Below are positions 25,680 through 38,341 of a DNA stretch of 64,000 nt, piece by piece. The notes under the pieces are model-generated. The model ran no database searches, had not been told where the DNA came from, and saw nothing but the letters and a program-made list of their open reading frames with translations. The stretch's first letter is position 1; the number at the start of each line of letters is the position of its first letter. This stretch comes from Tamarix chinensis (lineage: Eukaryota; Streptophyta; Magnoliopsida; Caryophyllales; Tamaricaceae): positions 46,216,244 to 46,280,243 of the forward strand of contig CM060177.1 of assembly GCA_030549775.1 (NCBI GenBank), given 5' to 3'. The translations under genes and the position numbers were made by a program.

Positions 25680-27075
25680 TAAATTTTTAGGATTTGAAAT
25701 ATTAAAAGAAATGTATCATAATGATGAAGATATTCATGAAGAATATTAATCATGTAAAGAAAATGGAAACCATGGTAATTATATAATATAAGATGGATTT
25801 TTATATAAACTTAATAGACTTTCTATGCCGAGGTCAAGTAAAAGGAATTTTCTTATCAAAGAGGTATATGAATGAGCTATTTCAAGCCATTTATGTACTA
25901 AAAAAACTTTACAACTATTGAAAGAAAATTTCTATTAGCCAAGCATGACAAAGGGTGTACAAATAATAATTAAACGATGTGTTACTTGTAAAAAGAGTAA
26001 AATTTTCTTTCATTAAGGTTTATATACACCATTACCTATGCCTAGTCAACCATGGGAATGAGTCAGTATGAACATTATGTTAATTTTTCCTAGAAAACAA
26101 GGAGGCAAGGATTCAATTATGGTCATGGTAGATAGATTTTCTAAAATGGCTCATTTTATTCTATGTAATAAGACTAATGACGCTACACATGTCGTTGATT
26201 TGTATTTTAATAAAATTGTCAAACTACATGGCATACCTAAAAGTATTATTTTAAATAGGAATGTCTAGTTTCTTAGTTACTTTTGGAAAACATTATGGCA
26301 CATGTTAGGTACAAAGTTATTATTTAGTAATTTACATCATCTACAAACTGATGGACAAAATGAAGTTACTAACCATACTCTTGAAACTTTGTTAAGCGGG
26401 TTGGTGAGTAAAAGTACTACAGATTGGAATATTAAGTTAGCTCATACATAATTTGCCTACAGTAGAATTCCTTTAGGTACTATGCATTCGATTCCATTTG
26501 AAATTGTATATGGAGTGAATCTATATATACTAATTGAGATGGTACCTTTAAGGAAATGTGAACTTATAAACTATGATGCTAAAGAATAAGTTGAGTTTTT
26601 CGAAAAGATTCATCAACAAATTAAGGGTAACATAGAACGAGCCAATGAAAAATATCAAGAACAAGCTAATAAACATTGTACTCAATAGGTATTTTCTCCT
26701 AGTGATTTAGTGTGGTTACATTTATTTAAGGAAATATTTTGAAACATGATGAAATATAAACTAATGTCAAAAGCAGATGGACAATTTAAAATCCTTAGAA
26801 AATTTGGAGAAATGCTTATATCATCTAATGGTATTTCTAGGACATTTAATGTGGGTGATTTGTCTCCTTATTTTAGTGATTTCAATTTGAGAACAAATTC
26901 ATCTCAATTTGGGGAGAATGATATAAGAACATCCATAGACAATCCTCATGATGATACTAATTTACCATACTTGATTATGAAACAAATCACATTATGTGTC
27001 TTTGATAACAATACTTTGACTAATCTTGATAATATTACATTAAGTTATTCCTGCAGATACATAACATATTTTTAA
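25680..27075 (+). pseudogene. Element C integrase, frame running into 3' LTR (broken)
   Basis: The core is partly open at 26068-26268 ([29 protein letters not shown]). LQTDGQNEVTNHTLE follows near 26340. The frame 26746-27075 gives GISRTFNVGDLSPYFSD, crosses the polypurine tract and the LTR boundary at 26919, and continues 52 codons into the LTR, ending ITLSYSCRYITYF. The LTR-encoded tail aligns with the one readable in the solo LTR at 28446. Confidence 0.8.
26911..26918 (+). other. Element C polypurine tract
   Basis: GGGGAGAA directly before the 3' LTR start TGATATAAG. Confidence 0.8.
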
Positions 27076-27685
27076 GAAGAATATCAATCCATTTAAGAAG
27101 TCAAGATACTCAAGATTTCCACATATTACAAGCTATTACAAGGGAAACCATTATACATGAAAGTTAAGTCAAGAAGACCTAATCAACCTTTCAAGTCGAC
27201 ATCATTGTTTGGATTAGGATTATTGTTAGTTGTTTTCATGTACTACTTAGCTTACTTTCTTTTTAATATTCTTTGCTGAGTCATGTATTATATAGGATAT
27301 AAATACATTTTTAATACTAGCTTATGTGCTAGTTAGCCATTTGTGTGTCATATGGCTAAATTAGTGTGCTAGTTAGCAATGTTCTCTACCTATATATATA
27401 TACATGTGTCAAGACATTGTAGCATGTTTTTGGTTGAGATATTGACATAAAATACAAGTAATTCACTTGGTTCATTCTCTCTTTGTGATTGAATAATCAT
27501 TTGTAAGACTACTTGGAGTAATCTTAGATAAGAAACATTCAAATATGAGTTTTTTTGAGCTCTTGCTGAATTATTTTTAAATTCTTGATTGAATCTCTCA
27601 AATTATTCCTCTAAATTGGACATACACCAATCCTACTTCATCTACAATCACACTAATCTTAATCTACCCTTGAAGATTTGTGTCA
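26919..27685 (+). repeat. Element C 3' LTR
   Basis: 767 bp, TGATATAAG...TTTGTGTCA, aligned along its length with 20860-21692. It is followed by the ATCAT duplication. Confidence 0.88.
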
Positions 27686-28445
27686 ATCATCCTTGCTATA
27701 ATTTCCACCATCATCACCTTCATCCTCGTCTAAATATGGTGGAAAATGTCTATGGGTCTAGAAGGATGATTGAACCATATGATTTGAGGATAATGGACCA
27801 TTAAAGGGTGATTGATATACTATAATATTTCATCTACAATTTGATATTGAATACCCTTAATAGTAGTGTTAGCTCAAGATGACGATTGATTCCATGAGTT
27901 AATGGTGATGAAATAATTGCATTGGTCATGAACGATGGATAACCTACTTAGTCCATGAATTTTAGCAATGCAGGCAACTCATAATCAGTATTAGTTGATT
28001 TTGGAGCTTCTTCTTGAATACTTGTTCTAGAGTTTGTTAGTGTTTTTATATGTACATTTTTTTTGCATCATAACCCACTAATAAAAGATTTTTTAATATT
28101 CATTAAAATCATTGGAGCCAATTCTAGCACAATCCTCGGTCTTATTCGATACCTCTCCTCGACTACAAATTATCTAAAATTCAATAAGAAAAGTACTTAA
28201 ATTATAATCATGTACATTGATAAATTTAATCAATTAAATTAATAGTGCCTAGATAAATATACTCAATGTTATAATTATATCAAATACATTAAGATTGCCT
28301 AAATAATATGTTTACCATTTATAGTTGTTAATACTTGAGTAGCTAAGTCCAATTCTCATATAACTCATTACCAATGTTCAGACCTAGGTGTATCATCGAA
28401 GTAGCCAACTATATTTTCCATATATGAATCTTACCAAATAATAAT
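27686..28445. other. Unassigned stretch
   Basis: 760 bases with no coding frame or repeat that can be named. Confidence 0.5.
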
Positions 28446-29277
28446 TTATGCAAGAGCATCTCCATCTCATTCTTCTCATATTGAAGGGTAAGATTTAGCA
28501 TATTTGGAGCTAGTACAAATTACTCTTAAAAATCTAGAACACCTTCATAATAACCCTAATAATATTTCACTAAGTAATTCTTGCAGGTATTATATATGTT
28601 TATAAGAAAAGGACTTCACCAATGATATCTAATGTGTAAGATAATGACAATGTATGGGTTAAAAATTTGCATGGAGGATATAGCTATAAGACATGAAGCT
28701 TGATTATTGATTATTTCATGTATTATCATGATTAGATTTTATGTAACTTTGATATTTTACATAAAATTTATAATATCTTATCATTGTAATTATAACTCAT
28801 TATGTATACCATATGGACATAAATTGGTTTAACGCTTATATAACTAGGCCATTTGATTTGGGAATAATCAAGAAGAGTTAGGCTCATCCTCATTTTCATA
28901 TGTGTGTGTGTGTGTGCACGCGCGTGTGTGTGCATGTGTTTGTGTGTGTGTGTATGCCTTGTACATTCAGTGGAGGAGAATAATGAAAGAACCAAACACG
29001 TAATAAGAGAGAACAAGATTTGAAACTCTTAGCCATTTTTCTTCCTATTTTTCTTTCAAGTGATGAGCGAACTTTAGGAGTATTTCTCTAGGAAAATTAG
29101 ATGTTTTTCTTTAGAAGTTATTTTTATGTTCAAGTAGATCAAAATTTACCATTCAAATCAACATTTGAATCATCCATCTTCAAGTTTTCTTTCTTCTTAG
29201 TCAAATTTGTTGTTCAGTAAACCAAACGCAAAGGTCTTGCATTTGTGAAAGATATTCATCTATTATCTTACACATAA
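28446..29277 (+). mobile_element. Solo LTR of the element A family
   Basis: 832 bp aligning in plus orientation with the reverse complement of the element A LTRs: start TTATGCAAGAGCATCTCCATC versus TGATGCAGGAGCATTTCC, end TATTATCTTACACATAA versus TATTATCTTACGCATCA. The flanks are ATAAT (28441-28445) and ATAAG (29278-29282), a 4/5 match to a target duplication. No internal domain is attached, so it is a solo LTR left by recombination. It contains a GT-rich microsatellite (about 28901-28954). Confidence 0.85.
28901..28954. repeat. (GT)n-rich microsatellite inside the solo LTR
   Basis: GT repeats with a CACGCGC interruption, at the LTR position occupied by (AT)n in element A. Confidence 0.9.
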
Positions 29278-31044
29278 ATAAGTGTTACATGCTTTGAATG
29301 AATTAGTATAAAAGGTTCCATAACTATCATGGAAAATACTAAAAGAAGAAGAATAAAACCGATAAGGTACAATACACCGGCTAGTACCACTTCAAATTCA
29401 ATTACCATCAATCAAAATCAAAATATTAAAAAGTGAGAAATGGCATGAAAATAAAAAAACTAACAAAAAATTAGAAGCAAGCAAGGAAAAAATGTGAGCT
29501 ACTAACTTTGAAAGGCCCATGGAAGCATAAACTACTAATGCTAGAAGGCCATAGTAGTGTGAACATCCAATGCGGGCAATAAACAACTTAAGATCCTAAC
29601 ATAGGAAGTTCAGAGCAACATGAACTATTAAAGCTAATAAGCTACAACATCATGAGATACTACCTCTATCATTAATTAGTTGTGTAAATGGATGATTTAC
29701 ACATGGGTCAAGAATAACAAACAAGAACAAATATAGAAGAAAATATTTGAAAGAATGATTAATACATCCAAAAGAATGATGAATAGATCTTAAAGTTACA
29801 CAAAATGCCACAACTTTTACCTTGGTTGTGTTTGGTAGTATATATGATGAGTCCTTCTTGTGTTGGATTAGAATTTAGATGATATAAACTTAATATGCTA
29901 GCAAGTAAGTGAAAGAGACATAGAAATAGGGAAAGAGAAAGGTATGTGAGGAGGTCAGTCAAGGAGAAGATGAAGATGAGTAACAAAGAAAGAGAAAGGT
30001 AAGTGAGGGGGAAAGAGAACACCAATGAAAGATAAGTGAGTGAGGAAGGAGAGTGGAAAGTAAGGGAACAAGGGGTGGGAGAGTTACAGGTGTGTAACTA
30101 GGTAAGCATTTGTGAGGCTAAATGATAGGGGTCTTATGATTAATTCATATTTTAATTTTCCATATAGCAATGGAACTATTTTCCATACCGTAAATATATT
30201 ATTATTAGTCTGTGAGAGTTTCCATATTATCAAGTTTCGTTTAAAACAAGTTTGAAATCATGAGATTTTTCAAGTATCAATTTGTGTATTTATATCTGTA
30301 AATTTCTATACTATAAGATATGTACTTTTGTATCAAAATAATGCACATCTTTAAAAATATATATTCTTGCCCTATGAAATTGTATATCTATAAAGATATG
30401 TATTTTTATATTAAAAAATGCATATATTTATCTTGTAAAATGTGAATGTGTAAATTTTTAGTAGGCTTATTTATCTCTTTCACTTGTATAAATAACCAAT
30501 GTGCATTATGTCTTGAAAGTATGTATTCTCATTATATAAGATATGCATATTGAATTAAAAGATGTGTATAATGGTCTTAATTAAATGAATGCACATCTTA
30601 AAAAACATGCATTCTTATTCTATAAAATGCAAATTTATGAACATGTGTGCTTTTATTCTTTAGATATGTCCATTCCTATCCTAAAAAACATGTATTATTA
30701 TTCTAAAAGAATACACACCTATAACATATGTATTCCTCCCTTGAAAGATATTTATTTATCCATTTTTATTCAAGAAGAAGTATGATTTTTTAAGAATACA
30801 CATCTATATAAAAAATGTATATTATTGTCATCAAATATGTGTAATGTAAAACTAAAAACTGCATACCAAAAGATGTGTATTTATTTTCATACATAAGTAT
30901 TTCTCATTACACTTATATTAATAAAGGATGTGTAGTTATATTAGGACGATGTGTATTCCTCTGATAGAAGATGCCCATTAATATTATAAAAATATGTTTA
31001 TTATTATAAGATGTACATAGTTTTGCTTACACATGTTCTCAAAT
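29278..31044. other. Unassigned stretch with degenerate short repeats in its right half
   Basis: No gene supported. 29840-30080 is purine-rich. From about 30290 a degenerate array begins, listed separately. Confidence 0.5.
30290..31025 (+). repeat. Degenerate minisatellite of AAGATATGTATTC-type units
   Basis: Over about 730 bases the phrases AAGATRTGTAT, AATRCACATCT and ATTCTTATTCTATAA recur at irregular spacing of roughly 30-45 bases. Similar phrases in the opposite sense occur at 50300-50480. Confidence 0.6.
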
Positions 31045-32115
31045 TGTAACACCCTCATTTGTATAACCAAATTTTTTATTTATTTTACAAGACATTTTGT
31101 ATAAGGTAAATAGAAAAAGTAGGATGCTTCTACCACATCCAACATAGGAGATGTACAATCACTACCTAACATATGCTAGGTGAAAGGTTAAAATTTTATC
31201 TTATATCCTAAGAGTTGAGTGTGATCGTCATATAACCCGAGTTTGATACAAGACTTATAAAACTTATATGAAAAATAAATACAAGATCAGTAAGATTTAA
31301 CATAGCTCAAGAGATAAAATAAATAAAATATGAAGTCTTGAGAAGATAAACCAAAATTCTTATGAAGCCAACCAATGACTCAATACTCTCAACCGAACAG
31401 AAGCAAATTACAAAAAAAGAAAAAAAATCCACAAAAGATAGAAATTGTGTGGTATTAGTATCGCGAATATACTAAATAAGACCTAATTATTATACATAAG
31501 TATGCTTCGTAAAAATATCACAACTTTCCGAGGACATGGTATAATAACATAAGAATGTATGTTAACATCTAGGTCTATTACACATACAAATAAGGAAAGA
31601 AAGGCCCTAAGACATCTTTAGGACTTCAATTCCAATTATTCCTTTTCCACACATTATAATCATGTAAGTACGATTTCTTATATTTTAACCCATGGTTGTT
31701 CAAGTGCTTTTAAGTGTTTCCACTAAATACGTATCATTTAATAGTACGGGATTACCACACATGATTAAGAAATACTAAGGGAAATTTTCAAGAGGTTCCA
31801 CACCCACCACACACTTGCGTAATCCTTCAGTAAGGCTTAGGTAAACAATCAAAACAAAAAGAGAGGCATATCACTCTAAATTTAATGGACACACCGACAC
31901 ACACACGTATCATATTCACATAAGGAATCAATAAATAGCCATATCAGTGAGGAACAAATAAATAGTAGTCTCAACAAGGAATCAATACATATAGACATCT
32001 CGACAAAGGAGTCAATAATAAGAGCGTAGTTCCACTACACATAAGCATCTATGCCAAGGGGGTGATCTAGGGTCAACATGTTCAACTTATATTGATCTCA
32101 AAATGCCACAATGAT
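31045..32115 (-). mobile_element. Nest level L1: 3' part of a minus-strand large solo LTR
   Basis: Starts TGTAACACCCTC on plus, the complement of the GGTGTTACA end typical of the large LTRs here. It runs to the Cassandra-like insertion at 32116. The inferred other half is 43654-44868. Together they form about 2.29 kb, flanked by CAAAT (31040-31044) and AAAAT (44869-44873). It includes a few AAGGAATCAATA-type repeats (about 31920-32020). Confidence 0.65.
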
Positions 32116-32186
32116 TGTAATACTCAAAAAATTAATGGTGGATAGTAGAGGCTTAGAAGAATTGATAAGACTAAATATATTAATAA
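32116..32186 (+). mobile_element. Nest level L2: left piece of a Cassandra-like LTR
   Basis: TGTAATACTC...ATTGATAAGACTAAATATATTAATAA aligns with the start of the Cassandra-like LTR at 53990 (ATTGATAAAATTAAATATATCAACAA). It is interrupted by element D at 32187. The right piece is 43426-43653. Confidence 0.7.
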
Positions 32187-33032
32187 TAATATGAATCTAA
32201 AAATTTGTATTTAATTAATTTTGATAATTGCTGTAAATAATTTTATACTTATAATTGTTTGTCTTATTTTTTGAATGAATAGGAAATATTGATGCAGCAC
32301 ATGTATTATGGATTTGAATGGTTGCAGCTGCTAAAGTGTTGTAGAAATGTATTTTATTATTTTTATTTAATCCCATGTGATGCATTCGCCGGTAGAAATT
32401 GGCAAATGGAAATTAGGTTGGTTGTATAATCCGCCACCCGGTCCATAATAATGGATTAGTTGGATTGTGGGTTAATCGACCCTTAATAGCCATGATTAGC
32501 TAGAATTAATATTAGCTTATGGGAATTGATGTATAAATATTATCTTGTATTTTGGGGGAGAATTTGTTGTATTCTTTTGGGCTGGTCGAGTGCCCAGCAC
32601 CGACCCATTTTTCCAACCCATTTTTCCTGTTATATATGTGGGCTATATCGTGAGGTTATTTGGGCTGATTGTATTGTGTATTTTTATACGGACTGTACGC
32701 CTCATATAAATAAGGGCATATATGATTGTAGAGGACAGTTTTTTGGCTGATATACGACTTTGTTTCTTGATTCTTCTCGAGCTCTCTCTCACATTCTCTC
32801 TCGCGTTCTCTCTCTCTCTCTCGGCGAACCTCTCACTTGCACCTTCGTCTGCTTCTGTTCTTTGTCTTCGATCAATTCTTGATCGCTTCTGTCTCTCAAG
32901 TTCAGTTGCCGTTGTTAAATTGTGCCTTTGAATTATTGAATCTTCCTTTGGAAGTTTTCCTTAGGCTGATTCCGGTGAATCGAACCCCACGCTCGATTAT
33001 TTTCTTCGTGAAACCCTAACAGGTTTCCATCA
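32187..33032 (+). repeat. Element D 5' LTR
   Basis: 846 bp, TAATATGAATC...TTTCCATCA (first dinucleotide mutated from TG). It aligns closely with 42590-43420. It contains a CT-rich stretch (32780-32830) typical of a transcribed leader. Confidence 0.92.
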
Positions 33033-33034
33033 TT

Positions 33035-33046
33035 TGGTATCAGAGC
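33035..33046 (+). other. Element D primer-binding site
   Basis: TGGTATCAGAGC, two bases after the 5' LTR, identical to element B. Confidence 0.93.
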
Positions 33047-33732
33047 CTCGATTATTCGAGTGCTCGTGGTTTAATTGTTACTGCTAAGTTCTTTTTTCAT
33101 TTCTGGTTCGTTATTTGTTGTTTTCGCTAACCCTACTTCTGAAGTGCGAAATTTTAGGGTTTGCAAACGACGAAGGATTTGACGATTTCCGTCGTTCTTA
33201 AATCGGCGATTGGAGTGTTTTGTCTGCTGTTTCGAAGTTCCTGAAAGAAAACCCTAATCGACCTAGGGTTCGATCAAGAATTTGGATCTTGACTAATTTC
33301 GAGACGTATTTTCTGTTAGTAACCTCGAATCGTATTTTTGCTATATACTACTATCTGCGATAATTAATTGCCAATTTCTTTTGAAATATTATTTTGTTTT
33401 GTTTGATAAGTATACATGTTAAATAACCGGCGAACCCTTTTGGTTTCGGGAAAGAAGTAAGACCTCCAAGAAGAGGGGTCCCTAATTAAGTGGATTATTT
33501 GTTTAAGTGCTCGCGGTAATATCGTTCTTTCTCAATTATCTACCATTTTCGAACTGATATTTACCTGAAAAATTCTGAGTAAGCTGTATTATTGACATAT
33601 CTGATATTCATTGATACTGTAATATTTTTATAATTAGTCTGTGTGTTTCTGTCTGTCTGAATTTATTAAATAAATTGATCCTGTTTAATTATCTGTGACT
33701 GTGTTAATTGATTAGATTAAAGGAATTTCATA

Positions 33733-35067
33733 ATGTCTAACAACGGACAATTTGTTAATCAATCTGTTTCTAGTAATGATCTACTAGAAACTCTTAGGAC
33801 TTTTCAAGAACAACTGATTGCTCAATTTGCTGTATTATCCGCTAATTTAGAACAAAGAATAGGAGAACAAGAAATAAGAATTAATGAGCTACAACATAAT
33901 AGAGTTGAAACTAACCAAGCAGAGGTATTAGGAAGGGCTCCTATGGACCCTAGGATCAGAATTCCACCCATAGCTAACCTAGAAGAGTTGGAAGACCAAG
34001 TATCCAACAATAGTGATAGGAGACCTAGGCAGAACAATAGATAAGAAAGGGAATTAGAGTTCATTGATAGGAATCTAAATAATCTTAAGCTTAGTATACC
34101 TGGGTTCAATGGCAGAAATGACCCTGATTATTATTTTGAATGGGAAAGGAAGATAGAGCTAGTGTTTGAATGTTATAATTATTCATATGAGAAGAAAATT
34201 AAGGTAGCTGTAGTAGAATTTACTGAGTATGCTTCCTCTTGCTATCATAATCTTGTGTTAACTAGACGTAGGTGTGGGGAGCCACCTATATAGACTTGGG
34301 AAGAGTTTAAAATTTTAATGAGAAAAATGTTTGTACCAAGTTACTATTATAGGGAGTTACATAAGAGATTACAAACAATCAGTCAAGGAATGAGAACAGT
34401 GGATGATTACTATAAGGAATTAGAGGTCTTGATCATTAAAACATGAATTATTGAGGATGATGATGCTACCATGGCTAGGTTTTTGAGTGGACTAAACTCT
34501 GAGATAGCTGATAAAGTAGAATTATATCCTTGTGGAACTTTAGGTGAAATGGTAAACATAGCTACTAAGATAGAGATTCAATTAAGGAAGTCAAGACAAT
34601 ATAAACCCCCTAGGATTGGGTTTAAGAGTACAGTAAGGAGAAATTTTGGGGGAACTACTTCTGGAAATTGGAATAATACTAATAAAGTTGAATCTAGAGG
34701 TAGGAATAATGAAGCTAAGATAGGAAATAAGTTTGAAAAGGGTAAGAATGTGATAACAAACCCTGTGAATGGATCAAACAGAACTAGGGATATTAAATGT
34801 TTTAGATGTGGAGGATTTGGACATATAGCTTCTGAGTGTCCAAACAAGAGAAACATTTTAATTAGAGAATCTGGAGACATAGAACCTAAATCTGAAGAGG
34901 AAGATGTAGAGATTAGTTTAGTCAGAGAAGATGATAGTGATTCAGAAGAAGAAATAGAACTGCCAGTGAGTAGAGATCTTTTTGTAGTACGCAGGGCTTT
35001 AACGGTAACAAACTACCTGATTCTAATGCTATACAGAGAGAAAATATATTTCATACTAGATGTTTAA
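33733..35067 (+). pseudogene. Element D gag (three nonsense codons)
   Basis: The ATG at 33733 begins MSNNGQFVNQSVSSNDLL, with a predicted coiled-coil-like helix (LRTFQEQL...ELQHN). The same frame is interrupted by TAA at 34042, TAG near 34291 and TGA near 34444. It then stays open through the capsid C-terminus and the zinc knuckle CFRCGGFGHIASECPNK (CX2CX4HX4C, about 34798-34850). An acidic linker and protease leader follow. A one-base deletion near 35003-35010 relative to element B shifts the frame just before the protease. Confidence 0.88.
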
Positions 35068-35087
35068 TTGATGATAAATGCTTTAAC

Positions 35088-36856
35088 ATGGCTATAGACA
35101 GTGGTAGTTGTATTAATGCTGCTAGTACTTTGTTAGTGTCTAAGTTAGGTTTAGCAACTACTAAGCATCCAAAACCATATAGATTGCAATGGCTTAATGA
35201 GTTAGGAGATGTCAAAGTTAGCCAACAAGTTTTAGTAAACTTAAAATTAGGAAAATATGAAGATTCTATTTTATGTGATATAGTTCCAATGCATGCTGCT
35301 CACCTGTTATTAGGTAGACCTTGGCAATATGATAGAAAGGTAATACATGATGGTTATAAGAACAGATATACATTACAGAAGGATGATAGGAAGATTCTTT
35401 TAGCACCTATGACTCCAAAAGAGATTTTTGAAGATCAAATTAAAATTAAGTCTGATTATAAGGAATTATCTAAACCAAGTTTGGAGACTGAGATTAGTTC
35501 AAAGGAAATTAAGGGAACATCTGGCTTTTATGCTAAGAGTAAGGATGTAGGAAAGGCTATTTATAAGGAGTGTTATGAGTGTCAGTTAATAAGTGAAGAA
35601 GTACCTAGTACAGTGAAACAACTATTGGAAGAATATAGTGAATTGTTTCCTGAGGACATTCCTAGTGGATTACCTCCATTAAGGGGAATAGAGCATCAAA
35701 TAGATTTTGTTCCAGGAGCTGTTATACCAAACAGACCTGCTTATAGGGCTAATCTTGAGGAAGTTAAGGAATTAAAAAGGCAGGTTTCTGAATTGCTAAG
35801 TAAGGGATATATTAAGGAATCAATGAGTCCTTGTGCAGTTCTAGTGTTATTAGTACCTAAAAAGGATGGTAGTTGGAGGATGTGTGTGGATAGCAGAGCA
35901 ATAAATAAGATAACTATAAAGTATAGATATCCCATACCTAGACTTGATGAGATGTTGGATCTGTTACATGGTGCTGTTATATTTTTGAAAATAGATTTAA
36001 AAAGTGGGTATCATCAAATTAGGATGAAACTAGGAGATGAATGGAAGACATCTTTTAAAACTAATTTTGGATTGTATGAATGGTTAGTGATGCCTTTTGG
36101 GTTATTCAATGCACCTAGTAATTTTATGAGGCTTATGAACTATGCTTTGAGGGATTTTATTGGGAAATTTGTGGTTGTTTATTTTGATGATATACTTATA
36201 TATAGTAAGTCTTTAGAGGAACACTTGACACACTTAAGGATTATATTGGATGTGTTTAAGACAGAACAACTTTATGCTAATTTAACTAAGTCTAGATTTT
36301 TTCTGGAAAATGTGGTTTTCTTAGGATTTGTTGTAGGAAAAGATGGCATATTTTTGGATAAAGATAAGATTAAAGCTATTCAGGAATGGCCTGTGTCAAA
36401 GAGTGTGACTGAAGTAAGAAGTTTTCATGGATTGTGTTCTTTTTATAGGAGATTTGTTAGGAATTTTAGTACTATAGCTGCTCCCTTGACTGCCATAACA
36501 AAGAAGGATAATGGATTTAGGTGGGGTTTAGAACAGCAAAAATCTTTTGAGACACTTAAAACTAAATTAACCCAAGCACCTGTGTTAAGTCTTCCTGACT
36601 TTAAAAAGATGTTTGAATTAGACTGTGATGCTTCAGGGTTAGGAATAGGGACTGTACTTTCCCAAGAGGGCAAACCAATAGCTTATTTTAGTGAGAAATT
36701 AAATGGTAGTACTCTGAATTATTCTACTTATGAAAAGGAATTGTTTGCTTTAGTAAGGGCTTTAGAAGTTTGGCAACATTACTTGTGGCATAGAGAGTTT
36801 GTGATTAATACTGATCAAGAGGCTATTAAGTATTTAAAAAAGTCAATTAAAGTTAA
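35088..36856 (+). pseudogene. Element D protease, reverse transcriptase and RNase H (interrupted by L4)
   Basis: About 590 codons remain open. Protease: [13 protein letters not shown] at the start and [10 protein letters not shown] about 70 residues in. Reverse transcriptase: [57 protein letters not shown], catalytic [10 protein letters not shown], and [18 protein letters not shown]. RNase [39 protein letters not shown] and [10 protein letters not shown]. The element is cut at GTTAA (36852-36856) by insertion L4 and pol resumes at 41195. Catalytic residues appear intact in this portion. Confidence 0.92.
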
Positions 36857-37713
36857 TGTAATACCCCGTATTTTTAAAATCTAGATTTATTAAGTTTAAT
36901 GATTTTATTAGCATAATTTGATGTAAATAATTAATTATTTTAATTTCGATTCGTTTTACGGATTTATCGACGATTTCGAATTCATAATTGAATGTAATTA
37001 ATCATTGTCGTTGCGAACCATTCTAGACAAATTCGTTCACGACAATGATTTTATTATATTCTTATGAATTCGGTTTTCGGTTAAAAATATGTATTTCCGT
37101 TGTTTCTCATATTTTTATTTTTAATGTTTTAGATTTGTTTTTGATTATAACTTTGTCGTGTGATTTTGACTTTATTTTAGGGTTATATTTCGTTAACGAA
37201 ATATATTATTTAAATTATAAAATTCTGTTTAAATAGTTAAATTTACTTTAATAATTTTATCTGTAGAAAATGTTTCCGACTTTAAATTTATTCGTTTTCG
37301 GTAATCGTTAATATTTTTGGAAAGTTTTAAATTAAAAAGATTTTCAGAGTTTATTTATGAATTTCTTTCTGGAATTTATTTCCTTTCGTTTTATGCTTTT
37401 TGGTTTACGGAAAATCGATTTCGGAAATTATTTAAATTAGTCTTGGTTTATTCGAATTTGACTTAAATATTTTAGTATATATTTTTAAATAATTTTTTCG
37501 GGGTCTTATAATGTATTTCTGTAAATAATATAAATTTTTATGTTCGTTGGTTAATTCTTTCGGAAATGTTTCTGAAATTCTGTATATAGTTCTTTTATTT
37601 ATTTTAAGTGTTCGGAGCGTTTCGAAATAATTTTTATTTAATGAATTTTAGATAAAATATTCCAATATTAAATTTTTTTTAAGCTTTTAATATTTTATTT
37701 CATACTTGTTTTC

Positions 37714-37716
<3 letters not shown>

Positions 37717-37744
<28 letters not shown>
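37717..37744 (+). repeat. A28 homopolymer
   Basis: Uninterrupted A run immediately before the CT/GC-rich block of L4. A frame across it encodes poly-Lys and is an artefact. Confidence 0.95.
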
Positions 37745-37746
<2 letters not shown>

Positions 37747-38125
37747 AACCGGTGCCCGACCGAACCCCCTCTCTTCTTTTTCTTTCTCTCTTCTCTTTCT
37801 CTGCCTGTGCTCCCCGACTCCCCTACCTGTGCGTGCTCCTATTCGCAGCCCTAATCTCCCTCACCTCCTCCTCCCTGCTCGCCGACCTCCAGCCGCCGTC
37901 GACCGACCACAACTGGCGACGCCACGCAGCAGCCACAGCAAGCAGCAACCGACGCAACGCCAACCGCGCAGCAGCAGCATCGAACTGCAGCGGAGACAGC
38001 AACGAGCCACGCTAGTTCTACCATCGTCCGACCACGGCAAGGGTCGCCGACCACCGGCGAGCCACTCCCCGCCTCCGACGAAGCTTCCTCGACCCTCCTT
38101 GCTTCGATTTTTACTGATTTTGTTG
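37745..38125 (+). repeat. CT-rich to GC-rich block in L4
   Basis: Pyrimidine-rich then GC-rich sequence (CCGCCG, GCAGCAGC), sharply different from the AT-rich flanks. It lies about 890 bases from the LTR start, as in the other large LTRs. Low-complexity frames on both strands are not called as genes. Confidence 0.7.
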
Positions 38126-38341
38126 GTATAAATTCCCGAAAACCCTAACCCTTGATTTGATTAATTGAGTGTGATTTAGCTTGTAAAAAGCTAAATTGAT
38201 TGTTTGTTTATGTATGAATATGCTGTAAGATTGATTTGGACGGGTTAATTGTGTGGTTGTGTTGGAATTTTGGAAAAATTGGATTTTTGGCCGGGTTATG
38301 TCCGAATTTTTCGGATCCGCCCGTTTTTGTGATTTCGGACG

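Larger units (their letters stand above)
20860..27685 (+). mobile_element. Ty3/gypsy LTR retrotransposon, element C (decayed)
   Basis: Full-length decayed element: LTRs 20860-21692 and 26919-27685, a drifted primer site, gag, protease, reverse transcriptase, RNase H, integrase and a polypurine tract. ATCAT precedes the 5' LTR (20855-20859) and follows the 3' LTR (27686-27690), a perfect 5-bp target duplication. Stops and small deletions are frequent throughout. Its protein sequence is closer to element A (TWSHYLRPKP, HSNHES) than to B and D. Confidence 0.9.

Noticed and set aside
37706..38131. 141-codon plus frame beginning with poly-Lys, and overlapping frames
   Set aside because: Crosses an A28 run and a CT/GC-rich LTR block in several frames at once; a composition artefact.
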